Shown: one piece after another, positions 1 through 10,796 of the stretch
How positions within the stretch are numbered: the stretch's first letter is position 1
How the letters are laid out: the number at the start of each line of letters is the position of its first letter
Assembly (NCBI GenBank): GCA_027627225.1
Contig: CM051034.1
Location: 18,026,980-18,090,979, forward strand
Direction: 5' to 3'
Origin: Congeria kusceri
Taxonomy: Eukaryota > Mollusca > Bivalvia > Myida > Dreissenidae
Length of the DNA: 64,000 bases
Made by a program: the position numbers and the translations under genes
The notes under the pieces: model-generated
Database searches by the model: none
Told to the model about the DNA's origin: nothing
What the model saw: the letters and a program-made list of their open reading frames with translations, nothing else

Positions 1-258
1 TGGGTAATCAGAATATGTCTGGTAAACAAAAAGTAGCTTATGCATTTATTTACCACTTTGTAATCATCTCTAAAATATCAATGAGACTAAATTCAATAAG
101 CAAGACTTTAATGAATTAAAGAAGTATTTAGATGCTAAGCTTGATTCCAAATACTTTTCTGTACAATTTATTACTTCTTTAGAAGTGAGCACACTAATTG
201 ATCAACTTAACTCCAACAAATCTTCTGGTATTGATGGCATAGAGCCTAAAATATTATA
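1..258 (+). pseudogene. LINE ORF2 fragment, start of reverse transcriptase (left copy)
   Basis: From base 92 one plus-strand frame reads through to a TAA at 256-258. It contains the peptide QLNSNKSSGIDGIEPKIL, which matches the conserved opening of non-LTR retrotransposon reverse transcriptase (a K-S-x-G-x-D-G-I-x-P-K pattern). The catalytic FADD block would lie further on but is absent: the element stops at about 290 and unrelated AT-rich sequence follows. The upstream part lies outside the window. The right copy (43347-44204) shows that this piece continues from a LINE endonuclease domain. It is a 3'-truncated, inactive fragment. The clade (Jockey or CR1-like) is not decided by so short a stretch. 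Confidence 0.7.
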
Positions 259-289
259 AAGCATGGCTTTATTGCCGCTCTTGATTAAT

Positions 290-1634
290 TAAACTACAGC
301 TATTTCATGATTGAACTTTGTTTAATGATTAAAATTTGTTTTCATGATTACACTTTTATAATGTCTCATTGCAATATGGATATGTTTGTATGCGTCTTTA
401 AAGTGTGTTTATGAATGACAACATGTACGTGAGTGCGTGTGTGTATGACTTTTTTGTTATATTTCAATATCATTCTACATATTTATTTTGATTACCGGTA
501 ATCGTGTTATAATCTTAATTAATTCGTTGATACTGATCATTAGAATCAAATATACGACTACAAACTTCTTATTTTCATTCCAAAAAGCGAAACGTTAAGT
601 GATCATGTCTGTTAAAACAATTACTAATATAATAATAGGCATAACCGACAGGATGTATTAACGTTATGTCAATATATGCTTTCGGGGAATTTAATTGTGA
701 AAATGTGGCTTATTAGCTTCGTAGAAAAGCACTGGCGTCAAGAACATAATGGATAGTTAAAAATTGACAACTGAAGGCGATACTTACTATTTCATTGTAG
801 TTGTTTTTATATGTTGAAATACATTTGTATTTATTAATTTTTTTTTATAGAAATGACACTTAAATGTTTATCAAAATGTCGCTCATAATACTTTGATCTA
901 CATTAATTCATTGCAATAAGTTAACATACATTACATGACAGAACCTGGAAGAAGCCCATTTAAGATATTTCTCTTCTAAAATTTAACATTGCTTTGTATT
1001 TGTTAAAAGAAGAAATAGAAATTACAGGTTAAACATCTTTTATAATGGTCATGCGTTATTGCAGTATTTTAATCTGGTTGTTGTTTTTAAAGGTTAATTT
1101 TCCGTGTGCAATTACGACTTGAAAACATATATAGTGGCACTAATAATAATAACCCAAGGAAGTTAATAGCCATAAACGCAATATACGCTTACGAGGTGGC
1201 GATCCATGGTGACTCAACACAACGATGTTCGCGTCTGCAAATCAGTTCATCAACAGCTCGATCCATTGACATTCTAAGGCAGCGAGGATCCATCTCGATA
1301 GTCTCCGACTGATGGAGTTCCTGTCATGTCTGTCATATTCGTACTTAACTGTCAGAGTGATTAAATATAAATGTCAAAATGATAACAAGATAAATCAAAT
1401 ATTAATGAAGGTGCTCCTTCCCAACAATGACGCTTTATTTTTCGCGCATCGATATAGTGTTCCGTCTATGGGATGTTGTTACCTACAATGTGATCAATTA
1501 TAAAAGCAAAACTGTCTTTTACACATCTACAATACTCATTTATTCATGCTAAGGGCCTTTTTTTGTACTATATTTACGCTTAGTATATTTGTATGTTGTA
1601 TTTTTCACTTTGCGTATGTTTTTCACGTACTTTT
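290..1634. other. No gene recognised
   Basis: AT-rich sequence with only short open frames (for example 1106-1312 and 1312-1503) that match nothing I recognise and lack splice or promoter context. Probably non-coding, perhaps including unrecognised remains of the flanking LINE and Penelope-like elements. Confidence 0.5.
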
Positions 1635-2745
1635 TATAACTATGCAAATCTTCAGCAAATGGAGGTAAAACAAACATATATTGACACAAATAAAACATTG
1701 TGTTCACGGTGCAGCCATCTTGAAAATAAAATTAAACGCAACATTACATTTGAAGAAAGACAGGTTGTTCAATCATTATCTAAAGATAAAGACATGGTCA
1801 TTAAACAGGATAATAAAGGTGGTGGAAATGTTGTTATGAACACGAATTTTTACATATTTTTTTTTCATGGATTACATGATTGTAATTATTATAAGGACAT
1901 TCCAAATAATAGTACTCAAACAACATTCTCTAAAATACGAACATTTCTCAAAAGCAGTAATCAGTTAACAAATGATGAAATAAATTATCTTTAGCATTTG
2001 TACTGATTCAAAACAAAATCTTAACTTTACATCATGCCATAATAAACACACTAAAATAAATATCCCGTATACACTTGCGAAAAGAATTTGTACCATTGTC
2101 TCCAGTCACTAGCTTTATCTGAAACGACTATCAAATCTTGAAATATCACTTTTACAAAGACAATACCCAAAAACTTACTTAAAGGTATCAAAAAGCTCTT
2201 TCTATTCCACGTAATTAGTTACTAGCAGAGACACCTAAGGAAAATGAGAATATTATTCCACTGATTTCTACTCACAATCCTCAAAATGAAGAAGTATTTA
2301 GATTATTTAAAAAAATAACATTAAATTTAAAAAACTGATCCAGGTATGAATAATATTAAACAAAATACAAGAATAATGAAGAGTAAACTAAAACCGCCAA
2401 ATTTAAAATTACTTACCAAATCCACTTTTACTACAAAAGAGACTACTGTTACAAAGTGTAATGATTCGAGATGCTGCCTGTGTAGTTACATTATAGAAGA
2501 AAATAGTTTTGAATTTAATGGCAAAATAAAAACAGACCTGTCCTGTGATGTAAAAATGTAATTTATGTTTTCGTATGTAGTGGTTGCAAAAAATATCAAA
2601 CTGGACAAACAGGTGGTAAATTACGTAATCGACGTACTATACATGAACAACAAATTGCGGGACCCCTTAACAAGACAAATGCCTTTAAGCAAACATCCAA
2701 AATTCAAAATATTTCCATTTTATAAGCTATATTCGGACGCTGTTT
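1635..2745 (+). pseudogene. Penelope-like element: RT pieces plus GIY-YIG endonuclease remnant (left copy)
   Basis: Three collinear pieces, in different frames, match Penelope-like retroelement proteins. (1) About 1720-1990: an N-terminal RT0-type block with SKDKDMVIKQDNKGG followed by LHDCNYYKDIP. (2) About 2017-2335: a C-terminal RT/linker piece with SCHNKHTKINIPYTLAKRIC, then STHNPQNEEVF. (3) About 2346-2735: the linker with KPPNLKLLTKS and a Cys pair (CCLC), then a GIY-YIG-like nuclease piece VIYVFVCSGCKKYQTGQTGG followed by LRNRRTIH. The catalytic RT core (palm with YxDD) that should lie between the first two pieces is missing, so the element has a large internal deletion plus frameshifts and stops. 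Penelope-like elements with GIY-YIG are common in bivalves. Family assignment is from remembered motifs, not a search. Confidence 0.78.
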
Positions 2746-2759
2746 CAGCAAGGTAAGCT

Positions 2760-5700
2760 AAAGAACAACAATTCATTGATTTATTTAAGCCGTTTTAAAA
2801 TGTCTTATAATATTTGACGTCATAATAGAAATGAGGTTGCTAATTGACTTCGTTTCTTTGACAATTGTGACCTTATTATTTATAATAATAATATGCCATG
2901 ATATAGCTTGGCGAAATTATTTTCAAATAAATGCATTTTTTAACCCATGCGACATATTTTCAGTTTTGTTTTATATTGAAGTCTTAATATATATGTACAT
3001 ATTTTATATTTATATATATAACAGAACCGGGAAGTAGCACATTAAAATTTGTTTTCTTCTAAAATAACATTTTTATTTTGTATTTTGAGTTTGTTGTTGT
3101 TTTCAAAGTTTAAGTTTAAGTGTGTTTACTATATGCACAAATGAAGTGCCGATTTATGCTTACAGATACTCCAAGCAAGCCATTTCAAGTTCTAGTAATA
3201 ATTCATCAGGATGCACGATGTTAAATAACGGTGAACACATTTAAAGATGGAAACATAGGTTGCAAATATTAACGAAAATGCGAAACGCTATGCATTCCAC
3301 CAATTATAAAACAGCTTATCTCTATTTTCGGGATAACATGAACAGAAGATTAAGTACACGACTTAGGGAATATGTTGTAAAAAAAATGGTTACATTACCA
3401 CGTGCGTGCAATGGATTCTAATAACGGTGTTAAACTCTTAATAGTGTACTTGGGAAGGTAGCTTATGTTTAAACGGTGAATATACAAATGAGCGTTGTTC
3501 TTTTCAAATCGCCGTTGTGTATTTGAGATTAAAAAGTCAACATACGATGAGTTATGTTTAGGGATTCAATAACAGGAAAAAAAAAACACAAGTGTATTAG
3601 AACCGAGTGTTCATATTTGGTGTACAATTATTAAGGTTGGGATTAAACTGTGTGTCAGTTAATGAAAGTGTCAACATTGTATGCAATCTGATGTATATTG
3701 CTGATATGAAATGCATTTTGGGATTCGTACCATATTATTAGTAAATTTCTTTTATAAATAAATGCAAGTCCATTCATAAATCGGAAAAAGTAACATTTAA
3801 CGGAACATTGTGTAATATTGTCATAACTTTCCTATAGAGTTCATTTCGTCTGTATATGTAGCTTGTTCCAGGTTGTTTCTGGAGGTGCTAGATTCAGTCT
3901 ATGAATACTAACGGAGCACATTTTCTTGATGTTATAGTCGGTTTAAATGTTATTAATAATAAGGGGATACACCATTTACTGAAAATAGAGGGAACTGTGA
4001 TTTCTGTTTATAAACACGTTGCAATCGCCTGTATTTCTAAATCGTCTGGTTAACCGATATCGATTAATCCATTTTCATATCGGTTCTCTCTTGCATGGTT
4101 ACCGACTGTACAAGTACACACACTTTCTGTTATAATCGGTTTTATAATACACATACTTTCTAACACACAATTGTCGAAAGTATAGTTTTATTGTTAATGT
4201 GTGCAAAAAGATATGTGTTTAGTGTAGTGATTTGCAATATTGCTTTAAACACAAGCTTCATAACAATTACTACATGTGATTTTGTGTTGTTGTTATATAT
4301 TTTTTTGGACAGTAAGCATTTAGCAATAAACGTTTCTACAAATTATGTCTTGATGAAATGACATGCAAACTTATCTGTTATTGTAATACAATAATTGATC
4401 TTCAATATCACTTTTATAACGGCAAACAAATTTTACACCAACTTGTTTTTTTCGATGAATGGAACAATATCCGTTCACAAAAGCAATAGGAGTTTAAACT
4501 GTTTCTGACCCCTTAATAGTACTCTACTCATGAAGACAAAACCGCAAAATATTGATTGCGACATATTTTATTCACGTTCAACTTAAATCACTTTTAACAC
4601 TCGCAAGAAACCTAGCGAATAGATCTATAGCTTTCATTCAATTATGTTATTTGTAGTGAACATCAATTAATGATGGAAAGCGAACCTGAGGTATGTACAT
4701 TGTTTTTTCTTTCGACTTATAAGTTATTGTGGTTAAGACAAACATTACAAATTGCCGCATTTGGCGCACCTTTGGTGAAAAAAAAAGTTATTTATTATAT
4801 ATCTATAGACATTCTGACTAAAATACTGGTATTTGTTTGATATAAAATACAACCGTATTTCACAGTGTGAAATAAAAATCCTGATTCATCGGCTGTGAAA
4901 ACCGGACTACTTTTACGTTCGTTGAGTAGAGCCTATAGTAATTTGTTTCACCGCTCCGAACGACATTGGGTTATATCCTGTTCTATTTATGGACGCGAGA
5001 ACAATACGAATAAATATAAAGATTTTTAGCGTCCAATGATTTTGCCTGAAACCACTTTGATAATTTGAATTTCAATTAAATGAAGTAATTGATGCACACA
5101 TCAAAATGACGTCATACTGATCTGTATTTATGCTTGTTATTCTTGTATTAATTTTGAGATTCAATAAATCATATGTTGAGTAGCGTATCTGTAATCAACT
5201 CGAGCGATACAACCCACCGAAAGACCACCGTCATGTAATATTCCCTATGTATATATTTAATAACCAATGAATACCTTTGTGGGCTCAATTACACAACATC
5301 GTTGCATGAACAATTTTGATTGCGTTTATTGCTTGAGGATTTTTAAGTTATGACACAAAGCTGTGTTTAATTACTGAAGCTTTATTTGTTTCATTGGAAA
5401 CATTAGTCATTATTGTTTCAGAACTATTAAAAACAATAGGAATACACATATTGCGACACAAAATGGCATTTCTTAATCGCAAATGTGTGAGCAAAATGCT
5501 TGCGCACGATTGTTCAGGTTGATTTATGCTATACTTTACATGTGTACCTGTACTGGAATGTATTTATCTAGTCATTTAATGTGTATACAATAACATCAAT
5601 ACTGTTTCTAAATCTTATTTATTTATTATTGTCAACATAGGCATACAATTTCAGTATTATAACTAGCCGTTCGTCTTCAAATTCATGCCATCTATTTCAT

Positions 5701-6046
5701 GTCATTCCCTTGTCGCCTTGTTATCACGTCTTGTCACTTAAATCTTTTACTTCTAAAACAAAATATTGATACGAAGATTAACAAAATATAACGCAATACA
5801 AGTTGATATTCTATTAACAACACCATTCTAGAATATCAATTATAAAACTGGACACAGCAAATAACTTCTAACGATATTCGCGAAATATACTTGTATCACA
5901 AACGTGTTGATATGCGGCGATATAATTGTCTAAGCACAATACATAGAATTTTAATTTAAACTAAATGTTGATGTTACTAAATATGTACACTGCTATATAT
6001 GTATACACGAAAATAAATACAATTAAGGTAAGCAGATATTTTGTTT
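2760..6046. other. Long stretch without a recognised gene
   Basis: About 3.3 kb of AT-rich sequence with short homopolymer runs. No conserved reading frame, RNA gene or tandem array was recognised. It lies downstream of the secreted-protein gene at 6053-6993, so further exons of that gene may be hidden here. I looked for more Tyr/Asp/Pro-rich codons on the minus strand and found none. It is identical by eye in the right copy. Confidence 0.5.
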
Positions 6047-6052
6047 ACTTAC

Positions 6053-6712
6053 GTAGGGATCATATTTGTCGTAGGGATCGTATCCACCTGGCTTCCATTT
6101 CCCTACAAGGATACACGACTAAGCTTCATTTTCAATGTGGTAAATGGAATTGGGTGAGTTATATATATATTCATACATAAAATCCGTGTTCGGCGGATAT
6201 GAACCGCACCTTTAAAACGCAAACACGCAATAACTATATAATATCCAACCTCCACAATCCTTGTCGCCACAAGCCACATTTCCGAAGAAGCAGAAACACT
6301 TTTTACAGTAGGGCAAATGTAAAGAAAATAAACTGGAAGGAATAATAAAAAGCTATGTAACGTCACAATGCGCGTTGTACTTAGCGTCCTGTATTTATTA
6401 TATCTAAAAACTAATTATAAAATACATATGTTTCGCCAACACAATGCACGCTTTACTTAGCTTTATGTATGTTTTATGACGTACGATGAAATAAAATATT
6501 ATTAAATTAAATTTAATACCTGGCTTACACTCTGGACAGCATTTACCCGGCGGCGTGTATTGATCATAGGGGCAGTAAATCGGAGGACATTTCACCCAGG
6601 CACAGTAATCAGGATATACAGGATTGTTCGGATATACAGGATATCCTGGCCATTGAGTGAACACCGTGCCTACGAACGTCACGAGTAATAGGTATGAGAC
6701 TTCGGAGAACAT
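6053..6712 (-). CDS. Secreted Pro/Tyr/Cys-rich protein, byssal foot-protein-like (two coding exons, left copy)
   Basis: Minus-strand gene. The first coding exon is 6712-6520, the intron 6519-6103 (starts GTATTA, ends CTTGTAG), and the second coding exon 6102-6053, ending at a strong GTAAGT donor. The intron is phase 1 and the frame continues across it (193 + 50 nt). Residues 1-20 look like a signal peptide (MFSEVSYLLLVTFVGTVFTQ). Next comes a Pro/Tyr stretch, GYPVYPNNPVYPDY, then a six-Cys module with CAWVKCPP, IYCPYDQ and GKCCPECKPG, VWC-like in spacing. The second exon gives KWKPGGYDPYDKYDPY. The PVYP and KPGxYDxYDK patterns resemble, from memory, the two repeat types of zebra-mussel foot protein 1, so a byssal or other extracellular-matrix protein is likely. 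Further 3' exons are not found. The longer open frame reaching 6838 runs into the upstream intron, so I start at 6712. A shell-matrix or other secreted protein is the main alternative. Confidence 0.65.
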
Positions 6713-6929
6713 CGTTTTACCTACAGTCACAATATAATAGCAGCACATCTGATTCAATATTTTGCTGTTTAAAAAATAAGGTGAAACATAAGCTTCATCA
6801 GCAGGAGAGAACTCTACTAGCAGCACATTGTTCATCATTTACAGCACGTGAAATTTCATAGTGATAGCAGCATTTAGTAATAAAGTGTCAATAAAACCTA
6901 ATTGTTAAAATGTTAAAATAAACACTCAC

Positions 6930-6960
6930 CTTGGGCGCTGCTTTCAGCAATCTGAAAACA
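6930..6960 (-). other. Probable 5' UTR exon of the secreted-protein gene (left copy)
   Basis: On the minus strand, sequence ending CCCAAG at 6930 is followed by a consensus donor GTGAGT (6929-6924). The next acceptor-like site is TGTAG at 6725-6721, just before the coding exon, where exon sequence would begin at 6720. A TCAGATT initiator-like motif sits at about 6955. This gives a short untranslated first exon and an intron of about 200 bp. Start-site position is approximate. Confidence 0.5.
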
Positions 6961-6985
6961 TGATTATAAGGCTGGAATGGCGCCG

Positions 6986-6993
6986 TTTATATA
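6986..6993 (-). promoter_or_regulatory. TATA box of the secreted-protein gene (left copy)
   Basis: TATATAAA on the minus strand followed by a short GC-richer stretch (ACGGCGCC), 30-40 bp upstream of the inferred start and about 56 bp upstream of the GTGAGT donor. This is the only place in the window where a TATA box, a donor, an acceptor and a signal-peptide frame line up. Confidence 0.6.
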
Positions 6994-6999
6994 GCTGTA

Positions 7000-9900
7000 G
7001 AATAGGGGATTTGATTTACTTTTTTAACTTTTTAATAGTTTTATGAGCTCCATTAATCCAGTGCCAGTATGTGCAGTTTAAATCCACCGTAAAAGCTTTT
7101 ACGCTTAATTGGGAGCATGTGTTATTTGCAGCTTATTTTTAATCGAGGATAACGTTCATCTCTATTTTCGGCAATTGTATAAGCAGGAAACCTAGCGATT
7201 ATGGATATATTTTAAGACAAGATAACTTCTGCTTTTTTTCGCCCGAAAGATGGCGAATGACACTGCGTTTAAAATGGCAATGCACAACATGAAACAGACC
7301 AACCGCTGTGATATCAATATATGTTTTAATATATATATAGGTTACTGTCTGGTCTTGTGTAATATCAGTTGAAGCCTAGAATAATATAATAGTGAAGCTT
7401 GCCTAGCTGATATGTGTTTGTCTTGTAGCAATTCAATTTTACTGAAAATGTTCGCTTAAGAGTAGATTCCGAGTAATATAACGTCCATTCAAAATTGACT
7501 GATATAAACGCTACCGACATTTACTCTCAATGGTAACTCTTTACAAGTGGTATTCATTGATATCATGCTCTCATAATCTATATACTAATGAAGTGTAGGT
7601 GCTATTCAGGATTTGGATTTTTGGCAAAGGAGATATGTTAGTACCCGGAGAGGCATATGTCCCTTTTTATGATTATTTTTCCTCTGACTTGTATATATGT
7701 CGCTGCATATGTTTACTAATTTAAGCGATCCACGTAATGTCAGCATTTGTAACTTACACAATAGAAACAACCCAATTATTTAATCGTTTAGCGTTAAAAA
7801 CGCTTTATAATTATGTCAATTTCAACTGATGATTACTCAACAACAAACAGTATTGATGGTATATTTCTATGTCCGTAGTGTTATTTCGCTTCTTTTTTTA
7901 GGAATCTGTGATCAAAACTTGAGAACATTGTCGATTTGTCAATTTTTTAACAGGTCCCTTAAGTAATTATTTGCTTAATTTTTATTTTACAATTGGTGCA
8001 CTATATACTGATGCGCGTGACAGTAATGTAATCGTTAATCAGTACTTAGTGTTTGTACATGTTTTGCACGTTTTGATACAGCAAAAGAATGATGGAACCA
8101 TACGATATAATGGGATTTTATTTACCTCTGAACTTTTTGCTCGTTGCGTTTTTCTAATGTAATGCTTTTTATGCATCGGGATAGCTATTTCATACGTCTG
8201 TCACTGACTATTAGGGTTATTAGAGTATGCATCATTACAAAACATTTTTTTGAAATGGTTATGTTTGCGGTTTTCGTGTTTATTTTTTCATTTTTACATA
8301 CTATGAAAGTAATATGTACATGATTTATTATTATATAGTTTGTTTTGGTGATGCTTTAACCTTTAACATAAACATTCAAGTGCATACACACATTTATGAT
8401 TCACCGAACTGCACTACTAAGCCGAAACTAAAACATAGTGACGATATGGTTAATTATGCCATTAATTGAATCGGTGTGCAAGTTTGAACATTTGTTCTTG
8501 AAAAGTATACATTCTTCCACGAATTGTGTAAGTGTCGGGTTTAAGTGGTGTTCAGTATTTGTAAGATTTCTAATATATGCCCGTATAGTGATTACATCCG
8601 TGTACTTTACTTAGTTTTGTAATGACCGTGCAATGCGTTATTAAGGCTTAACACATGTTACAATTCTAGTTCCTATGTGGTCAGGAAAATACGCCGGTTA
8701 TTCCATTATTACACGGATACATTATTCCGAAATTCGATTTTAGATCGCTTGCAAAGAGCAGGAGTTAATTCTAATGTCACTTCCGCCAATGCAGCTGACC
8801 TGTCATTATTTTATACTTACACGAATGTTAAGAAGGGCCAAGAAAAACTATTTGACGCTAGATTATGGTCACAATTTACTATTGTGTATTGACAGCTTTA
8901 TGTTTTTATGTATACATCAATGTTATGTATACGATAACCGTAATTGTGGTCATGCAAGTTTGAACCAAATAGATTTCTTCCAGAATATATTATTTAACCA
9001 AATAACTTCTATAACTATGTTCTATTTGGTGTTCGGGAACGATATACGCCAAAGATTAACAGACAACTGTATTACTCATAAACCTAACAGCTGGCAGGAA
9101 TGCGTATCAAAATACACGATTTTTCGACTTGTCTGAGAATATTCGAAGAAACATACTCCAATATTTATCCCAATAGTCATGAAATTACACCACACTTACT
9201 ATGACCTCTGCTTAACAAAATCATATCCTAAGGTTTGTGGCGTTTTATTCACGTACATGTTCAATGTACCTATAGAACACTGTATTTTGAAGGTCGATAA
9301 CTTTGGTACTGACATCAAAAAGGCATGAACTAAAGATCGACAAGATGTCTGCGTTCGCCCGATGAACGCTTATCAAGTATTAAACCAAGGTTATCAAAAC
9401 CATACTTGAAATTAAAACCCTACGGGAAAATGAAATCAAATTCCACGGGACCGCATTTTTATAAAAAATGTAACAAATAAAGTGTCATATTAACCAAACA
9501 CAATTCCTATACGATTTTGGATGCCTGAACGAAAAAAGTAACAACAATTTTGACAATTTGAAAAATCGAGTTGGAGAGTGTAAAAGTTCTAAAAGAGAAC
9601 AAATATGGACTTCTGGGTGTTTTTACTAGCATTTGTAAAACACAGCGAGAAACTGGTCAATTTACACAGTTAAAATGCTGAGTTACACTAGGTTCCCAAT
9701 ATGAAGATGATGTATAACAGTTTTTTGCAAGTTTACATGTTGCTTTAGCTTGTACCACTGCCGTGAATATGTTGTGAAAGAAAAATGTTTTTTATCCACT
9801 TTTTTGTTGTTTTTTTCATGCCTGGTTGGTAGACTTCGAATAATCATGGGAACGCTAAACATCAAATCAAATTTGTAAGGCCTCATTTAAGAAATATTGA

Positions 9901-10388
9901 CATTTAACCACTTAATTTGAAGATTGTTATGAGTATAAACAAAGTGAAACTTCAGTTACATCTGCATTAGGGAACTATTATTAGGAACGCATATATTTAA
10001 GGCAAGTTACCAATTTTTGAAACGACACAGGACAATACAAAAACACGTTACAAACACAAAACACAAATGTGAATTAAAATGAGGTCACAGTCTTGGTCTG
10101 GTCAATGCAAGGAATGGTGAAAAAAACTTCTACAATATAATAAGGAAGTCAGTGACATGTTTGGATTGGCAAACGTCAAACGATTCAGTTTCATATGCTA
10201 GATTAAATAGTCTATAATAAAATTCCACAGGTAAAACGGTTTATAAAAATGCAATATAATAATCTATACCTACATCTACTGGTTAAAGTTATTATAATAG
10301 AAATCGATAGTATTTATGAAGTGTATATCAAAATCATATGTGTACGTCTGATTGTAGGAATATAAAAAGGTGTATGTAATTACATATA
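7000..10388. other. No gene recognised
   Basis: About 3.4 kb of AT-rich intergenic sequence. Two overlapping frames at 8677-9136 are open for 71 and 120 codons but show no family motif, no signal peptide and no splice context, so I treat them as chance. The region upstream of the TATA box at 6986 would hold promoter elements of the secreted-protein gene, but I see no clear motif cluster. Confidence 0.5.
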
Positions 10389-10794
10389 CAGTAGACCACC
10401 GTTGTTTCGAACACCGTTAATCCGAATTCCTCGTTATTTCGAAGTTTTTTTTCGGTCCTGATTTTTTCTTCATATTTTAATTAGAATTTTGATGTTTAAT
10501 TCGAACTCCGTTATTTCGAATTATCGCTATTTCGAACCCATTAATCCAGTCCCAATACCTATTTTTCAGTGCATTTATCAATTGTTTATTCGAAGTGTTA
10601 ATAATAGAGATGGAGACAATTTTCACACCTTTACCTTAACCATATCAGCTGTGACAGCAATTACTCTCTGCTTGATTTTCACACCTTTCCGGAGTTAATA
10701 ATCGATTAAACCAAGCTGTTGTGTTTGTATAATTAAAGCATGGCATGCTATTGTTCTCCGTTCCCGACGACTTCGAAATAACCAGTTTTGACTG
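10389..10794. mobile_element. Pogo/Tigger-type MITE, 406 bp (left copy)
   Basis: Begins CAGTAGACCACCGTTGTTTC and ends with the imperfect inverted counterpart (reverse complement begins CAGTCAAAACTGGTTATTTC). Both ends abut TA, the target of Tc1/mariner-pogo transposons. Several TTATTTCGAA-like submotifs lie near the left end, as in Tigger-type elements. No transposase is encoded, so it is non-autonomous. Confidence 0.75.
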
Positions 10795-10796
10795 TA

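Noticed and set aside
1106..1503. Two adjoining small frames near the left edge
   Set aside because: Short, AT-biased, without motif. They lie between two dead retroelements.
6404..6838. A 144-codon frame starting upstream of the secreted-protein exon
   Set aside because: Its first ~42 codons lie in the inferred 5' intron and its last ~37 lie past the GTATTA donor. The signal peptide begins at the internal ATG at 6712.
8677..9136. Two overlapping open frames of 71 and 120 codons, kept in both copies
   Set aside because: No family motif, signal peptide or splice context. Conservation between the copies reflects the recent duplication and is not evidence of coding.
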